A program made the position numbers and the translations under genes. The notes beneath the pieces were generated by a model. It saw only the letters and a list, made by a program, of their open reading frames with translations. It had not been told where the DNA came from and did not search any database. Below are positions 52,783-62,012 of a stretch of 64,000 nt of DNA, in pieces (the first letter of the stretch is position 1; every line of letters starts with the position of its first letter). Source of the DNA: Bacteroidota bacterium (lineage in GTDB: Bacteria; Bacteroidota; Bacteroidia; NORP154); contig JACZWC010000012.1 of assembly GCA_022572355.1 (NCBI GenBank), positions 21,793 to 85,792 of the forward strand, given 5' to 3'.

Positions 52783-54177
52783 TTAATTGAGTGATGATGA
52801 ACTCTCATTGCGCTCTTTCCAGAGTTCATTGTACGATTTCGGCGCTACTCTTGGCATTTCTCTATTACTACCCCACATACTTTTGAAGAATACATTCAGT
52901 AGAAAATTTTTCATCCCTGCGCCGATCTTATTCATCGTTCTTCTCCTGAGCATACCCTTTTTCCAAAGGAACATTGACCATCGTTCTTTTCTTGTAGTCA
53001 TTTTTTTTTGTACCGCCTGATTACGATTGTATAGCAAAAGTTTATGAATGTCAATTTTTACCGGGCATACATCCGTACACTTACCACACAGCGAAGAGGC
53101 GTAGCTCAGATGCTTAAATTCGTTCATCCCTTTAAAATGTGGTGTAATTATAGATCCTATCGGTCCGCTGTACGTAGACCCGTATGCATGTCCTCCGACT
53201 GCTTTATAAACCGGGCAGCCATTAAGACATGCTCCACAACGTATGCAACTCAGAGCGCTTCTCTGTTCTATCTGATTTAATAAGTCTGTTCTTCCATTAT
53301 CGAGTAGCAAGACGTACATTTCTTCAGGGCCATCATCTTCCTTTGATTTCTTTGGACCAGTTAAAATCGTATTGTATACTGTGATGTTTTGTCCCGTTCC
53401 ATAAGTTGAAAGCAAGGACCAAAATAAATCCAGATCCTTCATATAAGGCAGCATTTTTTCTATCCCGACAACTACAATGTGAACCTTAGGGAAGGCCATG
53501 GTCATCAGTGCATTTCCCTCATTTTCTGTAACAGCTATTCCGCCAATATCGGCAATGATAAAATTTGCTCCCGTTATGCCAACTTCTGCACTGGTAAACT
53601 TCTTTCTAAGTACCTGTCTTACGTGTTCGGTAATCTGCTCCGGTGTGCTGTTTGGCGGCAATCCTTCTTTTTCATACATCAATGCTGCAACATCTTCTTT
53701 TGATTTATGCATTGCAGGAGTAACGATATGGTACGGCGCTTCTCCAGCTAGCTGAACAATGTATTCCCCAAGATCCGTTTCGATTGGCTCTATGTCCACT
53801 TTTTGAAGCTCTTCATTGATGTGAATCTCTTCTGTTGTCATGGATTTTCCCTTAACAACAGAGCGCGCCTTAGCACTTTTCATTATTTTTAATATTTCAT
53901 CAACCGCTTCTTTTCCGGTTTCCGCCCATATAACTTTTCCGCCATTCTTGCTGAAATTGGTTTCAAAATCGGTTAAGTGCTTCTCCAGGTTATCAATAAC
54001 CTTGGTTTTAATGTGAGAAGCGCGCTGTTTTGCCAACTCAAGATCTGCGTATTGTTCTTTTCCTATTACAACAGAGTGGTCGTACTGAGAAATATTGAAT
54101 TTTAATGTCCTTCTATGTTCCAGATCAAAAGACTTGGCCTGCGATTGTTCTATGAAATTTTGATATTGATCTGACAT
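52783..54177 (-). CDS. LutB/LldF-like iron-sulfur protein, lactate utilisation
   Basis: A 464-residue LUD-domain protein with two C-terminal [4Fe-4S] sites. Residues about 60-300 are the LUD domain (VIWAETGKEAVDEILKIM, ITGANFIIADIGGIAVTENEGNALM). The clusters are bound by CIRCGACLNGCP and CGKCTDVCP. The family's model, LutB in Bacillus, is the electron-transfer subunit of L-lactate oxidase LutABC. LutA and LutC are not nearby, so they are either elsewhere or the protein works otherwise. It is 7 bases behind the M28 peptidase gene and is probably co-transcribed with it and rpiB. Confidence 0.85.
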   Translation of the reverse strand: MSDQYQNFIEQSQAKSFDLEHRRTLKFNISQYDHSVVIGKEQYADLELAKQRASHIKTKVIDNLEKHLTDFETNFSKNGGKVIWAETGKEAVDEILKIMKSAKARSVVKGKSMTTEEIHINEELQKVDIEPIETDLGEYIVQLAGEAPYHIVTPAMHKSKEDVAALMYEKEGLPPNSTPEQITEHVRQVLRKKFTSAEVGITGANFIIADIGGIAVTENEGNALMTMAFPKVHIVVVGIEKMLPYMKDLDLFWSLLSTYGTGQNITVYNTILTGPKKSKEDDGPEEMYVLLLDNGRTDLLNQIEQRSALSCIRCGACLNGCPVYKAVGGHAYGSTYSGPIGSIITPHFKGMNEFKHLSYASSLCGKCTDVCPVKIDIHKLLLYNRNQAVQKKMTTRKERWSMFLWKKGMLRRRTMNKIGAGMKNFLLNVFFKSMWGSNREMPRVAPKSYNELWKERNESSSSLN

Positions 54178-54184
54178 ATTGTAC

Positions 54185-55810
54185 CTATTCCGTAGTGTCG
54201 TTTGTCAACACAATTCTTTTTTCCATGTTTGCGAGTTCCCAGACCGTAAAGTAAATCAGCTTGGTTATTTTTTCCAATTTACTGAAGTTGATTTTGTCAA
54301 CGGTATCAGTAGGCTTATGATAGTCTTCGTGAACTCCATTGAAATAAAAAATAACAGGAATATTATTCTTGGCAAAATTATAGTGGTCTGACCTGTAATA
54401 GAATCTATTTGGGTCATCTTCTGCGTTATATCTGTAATCCAGTTCTATGTTCACATAATTGCTATTTGCACGCTCACTAACCTCATGTAGCTCCTTACTC
54501 AATCTATCAGCCCCTATCAGATAGATGTAGTTTGGATTTCCTTCATGAATTGTATCAATTCGTCCGATCATGTCTATGTTCAAATTAGCTACAGTATTTT
54601 CCAGGGGATACACAGGATTTTCCGTGTAATATTTAGATCCCAACAGGCCTTTTTCCTCTCCAGACACCGGCATGATCAAAATACTTCTCCTTGCGCCATG
54701 TCCATCAGATTTAGCTTTTGCAAACGCCTCGGCTAATTCTAGCAAGGCTACGGTTCCCGATCCATTATCATCAGCTCCATTATATATTTCTTCTCCACTA
54801 ATACCCAAATGGTCATAATGTGCAGTAATAATTATCACTTCATCCTTTTTGTCCGTTCCTTCTATATATCCCAATACATTTTCCGCTTGAATTTCACTCT
54901 TTTCACGTTCCACCACAATCTCAATTTCGGATTTTATCTCCTCAAAATAGGGCTTTCTCTTCTTAGAGATTCTCCTTTTTGCAGACTCCACCGTAGTTTT
55001 TGTTTTGGATGCCGCCATTATATTATTGGCCATTTCTACACTCATGTAAAAGTTGGGAATTTGTCTGTCTTTTTCTTCTTTTTCAACAGTTGCCAACTTA
55101 ACCGATGAGCGTTCAACATTATGCCTGTTTGTATTCAGATTTTCTTCAAAATCCTCAGAAACGATAAACATTCCGATCGCACCCTTCTCTTTGGCCAACT
55201 TTCTTTTCTTGCGCCAATCACTACTCCAATTTGAAGAATTTTTACTGCCCGTAACAATTGAGTTTTCATTCTTGTCAAATGGCTCACCCGCCAATATTAT
55301 GATCCATTTTCCCACAACATCCCTACCATTATAGTCATTGTATTCATCTGATTCTATTCCATATCCTAAAAACGATATTTCATTAATCTGTGTGGTTATG
55401 TCTTCAAAGCCTGAAAAGAAATAAAAATCTTCAATAAATTGAAAATCTTTCCCATTCGATGAAATCTTCGCACCATAGGGACTTTGTATAATTAGAGGGA
55501 ATATTTGATAGTAATTCTGAAAATCGTTTTCAGCGGAATCTCTATATGGTGGAATGCCGATGGAAGAAAAGTAATTTGAAATGTATTTTGCCGCTTTTTT
55601 TTGACCTGCTTCACCGGTCTCTCTACCCTCATATTCATCCGATGCCAGCACGCTTAGGTGAGCTTTGATGTCTTTACTCGTAATGGTCTTACTATAAAGA
55701 ATGGCTATTGTGTCCTTTTCATTCTTTAAACCCGGTATTACGGCTGCTGCTGTACCAATTTGTAGTATTATCAGTGCTAATAATCCAATAACACTTGCCT
55801 TATTCAACAT
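54185..55810 (-). CDS. M28-family metallopeptidase with PA domain
   Basis: A 541-residue exported zinc aminopeptidase. Residues 1-22 are a signal peptide. A PA-like insert covers about 130-270. The M28 catalytic core has the ligands in TAHYDHLG, NGADDNGSG, SGEEKGLLGS, NIDMIGR and RSDHYNF, in that order, all conserved, and the general-base Glu in GEE. It removes N-terminal residues from peptides in the periplasm or outside. Its start codon at 55810 overlaps the end of rpiB by 7 bases, and lutB-like follows 7 bases after, so the three are in one transcript. Confidence 0.92.
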   Translation of the reverse strand: MLNKASVIGLLALIILQIGTAAAVIPGLKNEKDTIAILYSKTITSKDIKAHLSVLASDEYEGRETGEAGQKKAAKYISNYFSSIGIPPYRDSAENDFQNYYQIFPLIIQSPYGAKISSNGKDFQFIEDFYFFSGFEDITTQINEISFLGYGIESDEYNDYNGRDVVGKWIIILAGEPFDKNENSIVTGSKNSSNWSSDWRKKRKLAKEKGAIGMFIVSEDFEENLNTNRHNVERSSVKLATVEKEEKDRQIPNFYMSVEMANNIMAASKTKTTVESAKRRISKKRKPYFEEIKSEIEIVVEREKSEIQAENVLGYIEGTDKKDEVIIITAHYDHLGISGEEIYNGADDNGSGTVALLELAEAFAKAKSDGHGARRSILIMPVSGEEKGLLGSKYYTENPVYPLENTVANLNIDMIGRIDTIHEGNPNYIYLIGADRLSKELHEVSERANSNYVNIELDYRYNAEDDPNRFYYRSDHYNFAKNNIPVIFYFNGVHEDYHKPTDTVDKINFSKLEKITKLIYFTVWELANMEKRIVLTNDTTE

Positions 55811-56253
55811 ACCTTCTCTCCATCAATCTTCTCAACTCTCATTTCATGTCTCCCTCCTTCAAAACTTGTACCTAAGAATTTACTCACAATTACGAGAGCT
55901 TCTTCTTCACTAATAAATCGTGCGGGTAATGATAAAATGTTAGCATCATTATGACTTCTTGCCAGCTCTGCCAACTCTTGATTCCAACACAAAGCAGCCC
56001 TTATTCCACAATGTTTATTCGCTGACATATTTATTCCATTACCACTTCCACACATTAATATTCCCAAATCCACCTTTTTCTCGGTCAGTGATTCAGCAAC
56101 AGGATGTGCAAAATCAGGATAATCTACACTGTCTTCTGAAAAAGGACCAAAGTCTTTTACAGTATATCCTAAACTTTCCACATGATCTATTACCCTTTCT
56201 TTCAATAAAAAGCCTGCATGATCACTTCCAATCCCAATACACCGTTTTTTCAT
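55804..56253 (-). CDS. rpiB: Ribose 5-phosphate isomerase B
   Basis: Interconverts ribose 5-phosphate and ribulose 5-phosphate in the non-oxidative pentose pathway. The 149-residue LacA/RpiB enzyme starts MKKRCIGIGSDHAGFLLKE, with Asp-His in SDHAG for ring opening and the catalytic Cys in GILMCGSGNGI. Conserved KHCGIRAA and SRSHNDANILSLPAR-like elements (ARSHNDANILSLPAR) follow. I place the start at 56253; an ATG at 56292 would add 13 residues lying in AT-rich non-coding sequence. The first of a three-gene operon; its 3' end overlaps the M28 gene by 7 bases. Confidence 0.93.
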   Translation of the reverse strand: MKKRCIGIGSDHAGFLLKERVIDHVESLGYTVKDFGPFSEDSVDYPDFAHPVAESLTEKKVDLGILMCGSGNGINMSANKHCGIRAALCWNQELAELARSHNDANILSLPARFISEEEALVIVSKFLGTSFEGGRHEMRVEKIDGEKVC

Positions 56254-56712
56254 AATTATATAAATTGCGTTTTCAACAATCGTTGTCAACAACTAGACAA
56301 TCTATGTTAATAACTAGTAAAAGTATTTTCAAAAAGATATGTGAGCTAGTTTGATTATACAAAAAAATGAATCCACAAAATATAATTCGTGCAATTATTC
56401 AAATTTACCTAACAGGGTTTTAAACATTTAATCATACGTATTATCGCATATATTTATTAAAAGCCCCTAGATATCCGAATTGTTCATAACACATTAATGG
56501 TCTTAAAATTAGATATTTATATAATATAATATGTTCATTCATTGTTATGTTTGTTTTAATATCCAATTATCCAAACATTTCAATATTTTTTTATTACACT
56601 AACTAACAATACATTAATAACAATATCTTTTTTATTTAAATAATTAATTATATAATATTATTCTGTTAGCAATACTTGAGTAGACAGGTACATGATAAAC
56701 TTTGTACTTATC
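56254..56712. other. AT-rich intergenic region between divergent rpiB and YwqK-like genes
   Basis: About 460 bases with no convincing gene. Composition is markedly richer in A and T than its surroundings, with runs such as TTATATAATATAATATG near 56516-56532 and AATTAATTATATAATATTATT near 56642-56662. A short GTTG-N4-CAAC inverted repeat lies near 56281-56292. It must hold the promoters for both divergent genes; a TATTTTTG element sits at 56713-56720, only 4 bases before the ATG at 56725. I see no canonical DnaA-box cluster. Confidence 0.6.
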
Positions 56713-56724
56713 TATTTTTGCCAT

Positions 56725-58269
56725 ATGAAAAAAACAGCTCTCATTTTTGTTTTGGTTAGCGCTAGCATGACTGTTGGTTTTTGTCAACAGAATGTCAATC
56801 CAAATGGATATAATAAATTTTATTATGAAAATGGAACTGTTTCCAGCGAAGGAACTATGGAAAATGGACATCCGAACGGATATTGGAAGACTTATTATGA
56901 TAACAATGTGTTAAAATCGGAAGGTAACCGGAAGAGTTTTGAATTGGATAGCGTGTGGACTTTTTACAATAAGGTTGGGTCCAGATCACTTGTCATCAAC
57001 TATAAGGAGGGTATGAAGGATGGGCATAAGTTAAAATACAATGATGAGGATGTGGTGCTGTCTGATGAGATATATAAAAATGATGTGAGGCATGGTGTAT
57101 CGTCATATTTCTATAAAAATGGCAATATAAAAGAAGAGATCAGTTATTCGAAAGGAAATAAACAAGGTAAATCATATGAATATGACAGGGATTCAGTAAT
57201 AATTACCATTCAAAAATATGAGTCGGATTTTTTAGTGGATCAGGAATATATCAATAGAAGAGATAGAAAAGGGCTTAAAATAGGACGGTGGAAGATGTTC
57301 TATGCAAGTAAAAGAGTGAGATTAGAAGGTAAATATATCAATGGAAAAAGGGAGGGTTTTTTTAGAGAGTTTTCTGATGATGGCAAACTATTGAATACAT
57401 TCAAATATGTAAATGGAGAATTAATGGAAGATGTTAAAGAATTTACCAATATTACTATTGACAAAGAGTATTATATAGGGGCAAAAGTCAAATCAGAAAT
57501 GACGTTGGTTAATGGAATTCCTAATGGCATATATAGAAAGTACACAAAGGAGGGGGAAGTGATAGAAGCAAAATTATATAGAAATGGCTTTGTAACCGGT
57601 AAAGGAATCATTGATAAACAAGGCAAAAGACAAAACGAATGGGTAGACTATTATGTTAGACCTATGCACGTTGATTCTGGCTACTCAAAAAAAGCCAGTG
57701 GTAACTATAAAGACGGTGTTAAAATTGGAAAATGGGTTTATTATCACGAAAATTCAACGGTTGAACAGGAGGGACAATATTTGCAAGGTAAGCCACATGG
57801 AATTTGGAAATGGTATTTTGACAATGGACAACTGCTGAGAAAAGAAGAATTTACAAAAGGTGTAGAAAATGGGTTTATAACAGAATATTCAGATAGCGGA
57901 GAAGTAATTATTTACGGTGAGTATGTATATGGTGTAAAGGAAGGAAAGTGGATATATGATATCGGTGATTCCAGGGAAGAAGGAAATTACAAAGACGGAA
58001 ACAAAGATGGTTTATGGAAACACTATTATAAAAACAATGTTGTGAGCTTTGAAGGAGAATTCTTTAATGGTGATCCCAACGGAAAGCATAAGTTTTACTA
58101 CAGTAATGGAAAAATAAGAAAAGAGTGCGAATACACAATGGGTAAAAAAGATGGAACATGGAAAAAGTATGATAAAGAGGGGAAATTATTATTAGTAACT
58201 ACTTATGAGAATGGTATAGAAAGAAAAATAGATGGTGTTAAAATAAAGCCGGCATTTGAAGAAGAATAG
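56725..58269 (+). CDS. Exported MORN/YwqK-repeat protein
   Basis: A 514-residue protein starting MKKTALIFVLVSAS with a signal peptide to about residue 21 (ends GFCQ). An ATG at 56692 is in frame but adds an odd 11-residue leader. The rest is about twenty MORN-like repeats of 20-23 residues (YYENGTVSSEGTMENGHPNGYWK, YHENSTVEQEGQYLQGKPHGIWK, each split by insertions), the YwqK-antitoxin-type fold. Such repeats form beta-hairpin solenoids; despite the family name there is no toxin partner here. The protein is likely periplasmic or surface. Function unknown. A LytTR regulator gene follows 77 bases later. Confidence 0.85.
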   Translation: MKKTALIFVLVSASMTVGFCQQNVNPNGYNKFYYENGTVSSEGTMENGHPNGYWKTYYDNNVLKSEGNRKSFELDSVWTFYNKVGSRSLVINYKEGMKDGHKLKYNDEDVVLSDEIYKNDVRHGVSSYFYKNGNIKEEISYSKGNKQGKSYEYDRDSVIITIQKYESDFLVDQEYINRRDRKGLKIGRWKMFYASKRVRLEGKYINGKREGFFREFSDDGKLLNTFKYVNGELMEDVKEFTNITIDKEYYIGAKVKSEMTLVNGIPNGIYRKYTKEGEVIEAKLYRNGFVTGKGIIDKQGKRQNEWVDYYVRPMHVDSGYSKKASGNYKDGVKIGKWVYYHENSTVEQEGQYLQGKPHGIWKWYFDNGQLLRKEEFTKGVENGFITEYSDSGEVIIYGEYVYGVKEGKWIYDIGDSREEGNYKDGNKDGLWKHYYKNNVVSFEGEFFNGDPNGKHKFYYSNGKIRKECEYTMGKKDGTWKKYDKEGKLLLVTTYENGIERKIDGVKIKPAFEEE

Positions 58270-58346
58270 CAATCATTTACATCAATAGAGTGTTTAAATA
58301 AATTAATAACTTAGCATCAGATTTTTTAATCGTGGGGTGATAAACT

Positions 58347-59108
58347 ATGAATAATAGCAAGGCAAATATTTTCATTGTAGAGGACGAAAGCATCGTTGCA
58401 AAAGATATTCAACAGACCCTTGAAAAATTGGGCTACACCGTATTGGGAACCGCTTCGGAAGGTGAAAAGGCCGTGGAAAAAATTGTGGAATTGGAGCCCG
58501 ACCTCATTCTAATGGATATTATGTTAAAAGGTGAAATGACGGGAATTGATACTGCAGCACAAGTGAAAAAAGAAATTAGTGTGCCTATCATATACCTTAC
58601 TGCCTATGCCGATAGAGATACATTAACAAAGGCAAAAATCACCCAACCACATGGATATATCATTAAGCCATTTAAAGAAGTTGATATTAGAACTGCAGTA
58701 GAAATTGCCCTTTATAAGCACAAGAAAGAGTCTAAAATAAAAAAGGAAAGAGACTTATATTATTCTATAATCAGGTCTGATAAAAATTCAGACGGAAGCA
58801 TTTTTGTCAAATCAAAATATCAGTTAGTAAAAGTTAAAACAAAAGAGATCTATTTTATTGAAGCTTTAAAAGACTACGTCAGAATCAACACAATAGACAA
58901 TCGGTATATTGTTCATTCGACGATGAAGAGCATACATGAAAAGCTTCCACCATCAGATTTTTCCAGGGTTCACAGATCTTATATTGTTAGACTTGATAAG
59001 ATTATGGTTATAGAATTTCCTAATATCATTATCGACCATGATAAAAAGTTTATTCCCATTGGAAATTCTTACAAGGAAGAGCTTATGAACAAGCTTAAAC
59101 TTGTGTAG
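58347..59108 (+). CDS. LytTR-family response regulator
   Basis: A 253-residue two-component response regulator. The N-terminal REC domain (5-120) has the phosphoacceptor Asp57 (LILMDIML), the acidic pair VEDES and the conserved Lys in IIKPF. The C-terminal LytTR DNA-binding domain (about 148-253) has the family pattern KTKEIYFIEALKDYVRINT, LPPSDFSRVHRSYIV and IPIGNSYKEEL. LytTR regulators often control surface or secretion functions. There is no histidine kinase gene beside it, so its sensor is elsewhere. It follows the MORN-repeat gene at 77 bases. Confidence 0.92.
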   Translation: MNNSKANIFIVEDESIVAKDIQQTLEKLGYTVLGTASEGEKAVEKIVELEPDLILMDIMLKGEMTGIDTAAQVKKEISVPIIYLTAYADRDTLTKAKITQPHGYIIKPFKEVDIRTAVEIALYKHKKESKIKKERDLYYSIIRSDKNSDGSIFVKSKYQLVKVKTKEIYFIEALKDYVRINTIDNRYIVHSTMKSIHEKLPPSDFSRVHRSYIVRLDKIMVIEFPNIIIDHDKKFIPIGNSYKEELMNKLKLV

Positions 59109-59236
59109 TTGCCAGACAATCTAGCTGGATTCTCACCAAACACATAATATTTATTGGCTGTAGCTATAAATTCAAGATATTATAGCGTAGAAAGGAAACC
59201 TTTGGTCGGGTTAAACCGTGTGCTTGTCTAAATTAG

Positions 59237-59268
59237 TTTGAACAAATCGAACTGAACCACTATACTTG
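59237..59268 (+). promoter_or_regulatory. Candidate promoter of the small lipoprotein gene
   Basis: TTTG (59237-59240), 20 bases, then TATACTTG (59261-59268), one mismatch to TAnnTTTG, 39 bases before the ATG at 59308. Confidence 0.45.
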
Positions 59269-59307
59269 CGCACTCATTCATTGGAATCAATCAAATAAAA
59301 ATCACAC

Positions 59308-59691
59308 ATGAAAAATTTTATAGCAGTATTTGTTATCGCAATAATGGCTTCCTGTGGCTCTAGTAGTCAACAAGGTGGAATGAGTGGAGACACGGCAGAG
59401 GCCATGGACATGCTGGAGTCAGTATTTGAAGGACCATACAGCAAGTGGGCTATAAAGAGCAAGTTGGATACTGTTCTTACCATGTATAAGATGGAATTGA
59501 AGAACGAGAACTATTTAAAAGTGGGAAATAGGCTGGTTGCCATGCGAAAGGATGGCGACGGAAGCTTTGTGGAGATGGATATAATCAATGACATGATCAA
59601 TACCAATTCAGGCGCCCAGGGGGTGTCTTTTGACGAGCAGCTTGATAAGTCTGCTAAGGCGCTTGAACGGAATCTTGCGAATAAAGAGTGA
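59308..59691 (+). CDS. Small lipoprotein of unknown function
   Basis: A 127-residue protein with a signal peptide and lipobox (IMASC, Cys16) followed by a short Ser/Gln-rich linker. The mature part is mainly helical and charged (SKWAIKSKLDTVLTMYKMELKNENYLKVGNRLVAMRKDG...). I do not recognise the family. It has its own promoter-like element and ends just before a strong terminator at 59727-59754, so it is monocistronic. Its envelope location is supported by the lipobox only. Confidence 0.8.
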   Translation: MKNFIAVFVIAIMASCGSSSQQGGMSGDTAEAMDMLESVFEGPYSKWAIKSKLDTVLTMYKMELKNENYLKVGNRLVAMRKDGDGSFVEMDIINDMINTNSGAQGVSFDEQLDKSAKALERNLANKE

Positions 59692-59726
59692 TTGCTTTTT
59701 TCATTTTGATCGTTTGTTAATTGGTT

Positions 59727-59754
59727 AAACCCCAGCGAAAGCTGGGGTTTTTTT
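59727..59754 (+). terminator. Intrinsic terminator of the small lipoprotein gene
   Basis: A perfect 10-bp inverted repeat (AAACCCCAGC / GCTGGGGTTT) with the stable tetraloop GAAA (59737-59740), followed by a T-run (59748-59754). It stands between the convergent lipoprotein and RNase R genes. Read from the minus strand the hairpin is followed by only three T residues, so it mainly terminates plus-strand transcripts. Confidence 0.9.
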
Positions 59755-59755
59755 A

Positions 59756-61903
59756 TTATGCAATCACAAAATCCAATTGTTTTTTGATCACATCGGCGGA
59801 TTTTATTATCACGTCAACACGATCCCCAAGATTATAGGTCTCCTTGTAGCGCCGACCTCTCAGACAAAAATTATCTTGGTCGAAGGTGTAATGGTCATCA
59901 TCAAGACTGCTAATCCTAACTAATCCCTCGCATTTGTTCTCTATAAGCTCTACGAAAAATCCAAATGTTGTGACTCCAGAAATCACGCCGGTAAATTGTT
60001 GGCCAACCCGATCTTGCAGAAATTGAACTTGTTTGTATTTGATCGAATCACGCTCTGCTGCTTCGGCCTTTCGTTCCTGTTCAGAACAATGCTTACAGTC
60101 ATCTTCAAGACCTAAAATCACAGAGCTCACAGGTGCATTGTGCTTTAGATAGGTTTCCAGCAGTCGGTGAACTATCAGGTCGGGATAACGTCTGATGGGA
60201 GAAGTAAAATGGGAATAATACTCAAAAGAAAGACCGTAGTGTCCTATGTTTTTGGTTGTATATACAGCCTTTGCCATGGTTCTAATTGCCAATGTTTCAA
60301 TTAGATTGGCCTCAGGTTTTCCTTTAACTGCAGTTAATACAGCATTCATTGAAGCGGTGATAATCTCCCTGCTCCCCAATTTCATTTCGTAACCAAATTG
60401 CTCGATAAATAATTGAAAGGCCTTGAGTTTTTCTGGATCTGGGCTATCATGAATGCGGTAAACAAATGGCCGAATCTTTTTCTGGTTGGCTGGTTTTCCA
60501 ATTAATTCCGCGACCCGCTTATTAGCCAGCAACATAAACTCTTCTATCAATTTATTCGAAGCCAATTGAACTTTGGGAACAACAGAAATTGGATTACCCT
60601 TTTCATCCAACACAAATTTCACTTCTACCTTTTCAAATTCAATAGAACCTTGCAGAAAACGATTTTTTCTCAATTTTATCGCTAATCGATTCAATGTGGC
60701 GACTTCTTGGTTAAAGGACCCCTTATTTTTTTCAATTCTTTGTTGCGCTTCATCGTAGGTAAATCGTATATCTGATGAGATAATCGTTTTCCCAAACCAC
60801 TCGCTCTGAATATCCCCATTATTGTCAATATCAAAAACGGCGGAAAAACACAGCTTTTCTTCATTAGGCCTGAGCGAGCAGACCTGGTTAGAGAGAATTT
60901 CAGGTAGCATTGGAATAACCCGATCTACCAAATATATTGAGGTTGCTCTGGCATATGCCTCCTGATCAATTTTTGAGTCCGGTATAACATAATGTGAAAC
61001 ATCCGCTATATGAACACCAATCTCCCAAAGGCCATTGGCCTTTTTACGAATTGACAACGCATCATCAAAATCTTTGGCGTCGTCTGGATCAATCGTAAAT
61101 GTTGTTACTCCTCGAAAATCTCTTCGTTTAGCTATTTCTTCCTTTTTAATGGAAGTGTCTATTTCTGCAGCAACGAGCGCCACGTTTTTCGGAAATGATG
61201 AGGGTAAGTCATGGCCATGCAGAATAGCATTTATTTCTGCGTCATTATCGCCAGCCATTCCAAAGATCTCTACTACTTCACCAATTGGATTCTTTGCATC
61301 CTCGGGCCACTTCTGAATATTGACCAGCACTTTTTGCCCTGATTTGGCGCCATTAAGTTTGCCCAACGGGATGAATATGTCAGTGTACATTTTTGGACTA
61401 TCTGTAGCCAGGAAAGCAAAATCTTTAGAAACGGTCAGAATACCTGTATATCGCGACTGGCCTTGCTTTATAATTCTCACAACTTTTCCCTCACGCTTAC
61501 TCGATCTCGAAGAGATCAATCGAACTTCGACAGTGTCTCCATGAAGGGCGTGAAAGGTTTTCTCCTTTGGTATGTAGACGTCCGTATCTGAACTTTCAAG
61601 TGATACATAACCAGCACCTGATGCAATGATATCAATTACACCGGTTGCACTCTGATCTGTGAATGACTCCTTTCCCTTCACTATTTGAAATTTACCGGGC
61701 TTTGGTTTTATGAGGAGTTTCTTGTTAACCATTTGGTTAAGGACTGCTTCTAACCCAGCTCTTTGCTCAAAGTTAGATACCCCTAGCTGTTTGGCTAATT
61801 GTTTGTAATTCAATGACTTTTTCGGATATTTGTTAAAGACCCTTACTATTTGTGAAAGGGATATCTTTTTCGATTTGCTGGCCTTCTTATTTCGTTTTGG
61901 CAT
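59756..61903 (-). CDS. rnr: Ribonuclease R
   Basis: A processive 3'-5' exoribonuclease of the RNase II/R family that degrades structured RNA. I start at 61903 (MPKRNKKASKSKK), giving 715 residues; an in-frame ATG at 62104 would add 67 residues that do not match the family and overlap the opposite gene. Order: helix-turn-helix-like N-domain (about 15-80), cold-shock domains (about 85-240), RNB catalytic domain (about 265-590, with TIDPDDAKDFDDALS holding the metal-binding Asp residues, and TSPIRRYPDLIVHR), and an S1 domain (about 625-710). The Lys-rich tail of the E. coli enzyme is missing. Confidence 0.94.
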   Translation of the reverse strand: MPKRNKKASKSKKISLSQIVRVFNKYPKKSLNYKQLAKQLGVSNFEQRAGLEAVLNQMVNKKLLIKPKPGKFQIVKGKESFTDQSATGVIDIIASGAGYVSLESSDTDVYIPKEKTFHALHGDTVEVRLISSRSSKREGKVVRIIKQGQSRYTGILTVSKDFAFLATDSPKMYTDIFIPLGKLNGAKSGQKVLVNIQKWPEDAKNPIGEVVEIFGMAGDNDAEINAILHGHDLPSSFPKNVALVAAEIDTSIKKEEIAKRRDFRGVTTFTIDPDDAKDFDDALSIRKKANGLWEIGVHIADVSHYVIPDSKIDQEAYARATSIYLVDRVIPMLPEILSNQVCSLRPNEEKLCFSAVFDIDNNGDIQSEWFGKTIISSDIRFTYDEAQQRIEKNKGSFNQEVATLNRLAIKLRKNRFLQGSIEFEKVEVKFVLDEKGNPISVVPKVQLASNKLIEEFMLLANKRVAELIGKPANQKKIRPFVYRIHDSPDPEKLKAFQLFIEQFGYEMKLGSREIITASMNAVLTAVKGKPEANLIETLAIRTMAKAVYTTKNIGHYGLSFEYYSHFTSPIRRYPDLIVHRLLETYLKHNAPVSSVILGLEDDCKHCSEQERKAEAAERDSIKYKQVQFLQDRVGQQFTGVISGVTTFGFFVELIENKCEGLVRISSLDDDHYTFDQDNFCLRGRRYKETYNLGDRVDVIIKSADVIKKQLDFVIA

Positions 61904-62012
61904 GTGATGTGTTGAAGTGAGTTTTAGCTGAGGAGAGACACAGAGGGTAAAAGTCAGGAAATAAAAACATATTCCATAACATTTCCGTTTAAAGTTAGAT
62001 GGACTTCTTAAA

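Noticed and set aside
56725..58269. Toxin-antitoxin system, because the repeat family is named YwqK antitoxin
   Set aside because: No adjacent toxin gene; the protein has a signal peptide and many MORN-like repeats, so the family name alone does not support a toxin pair.
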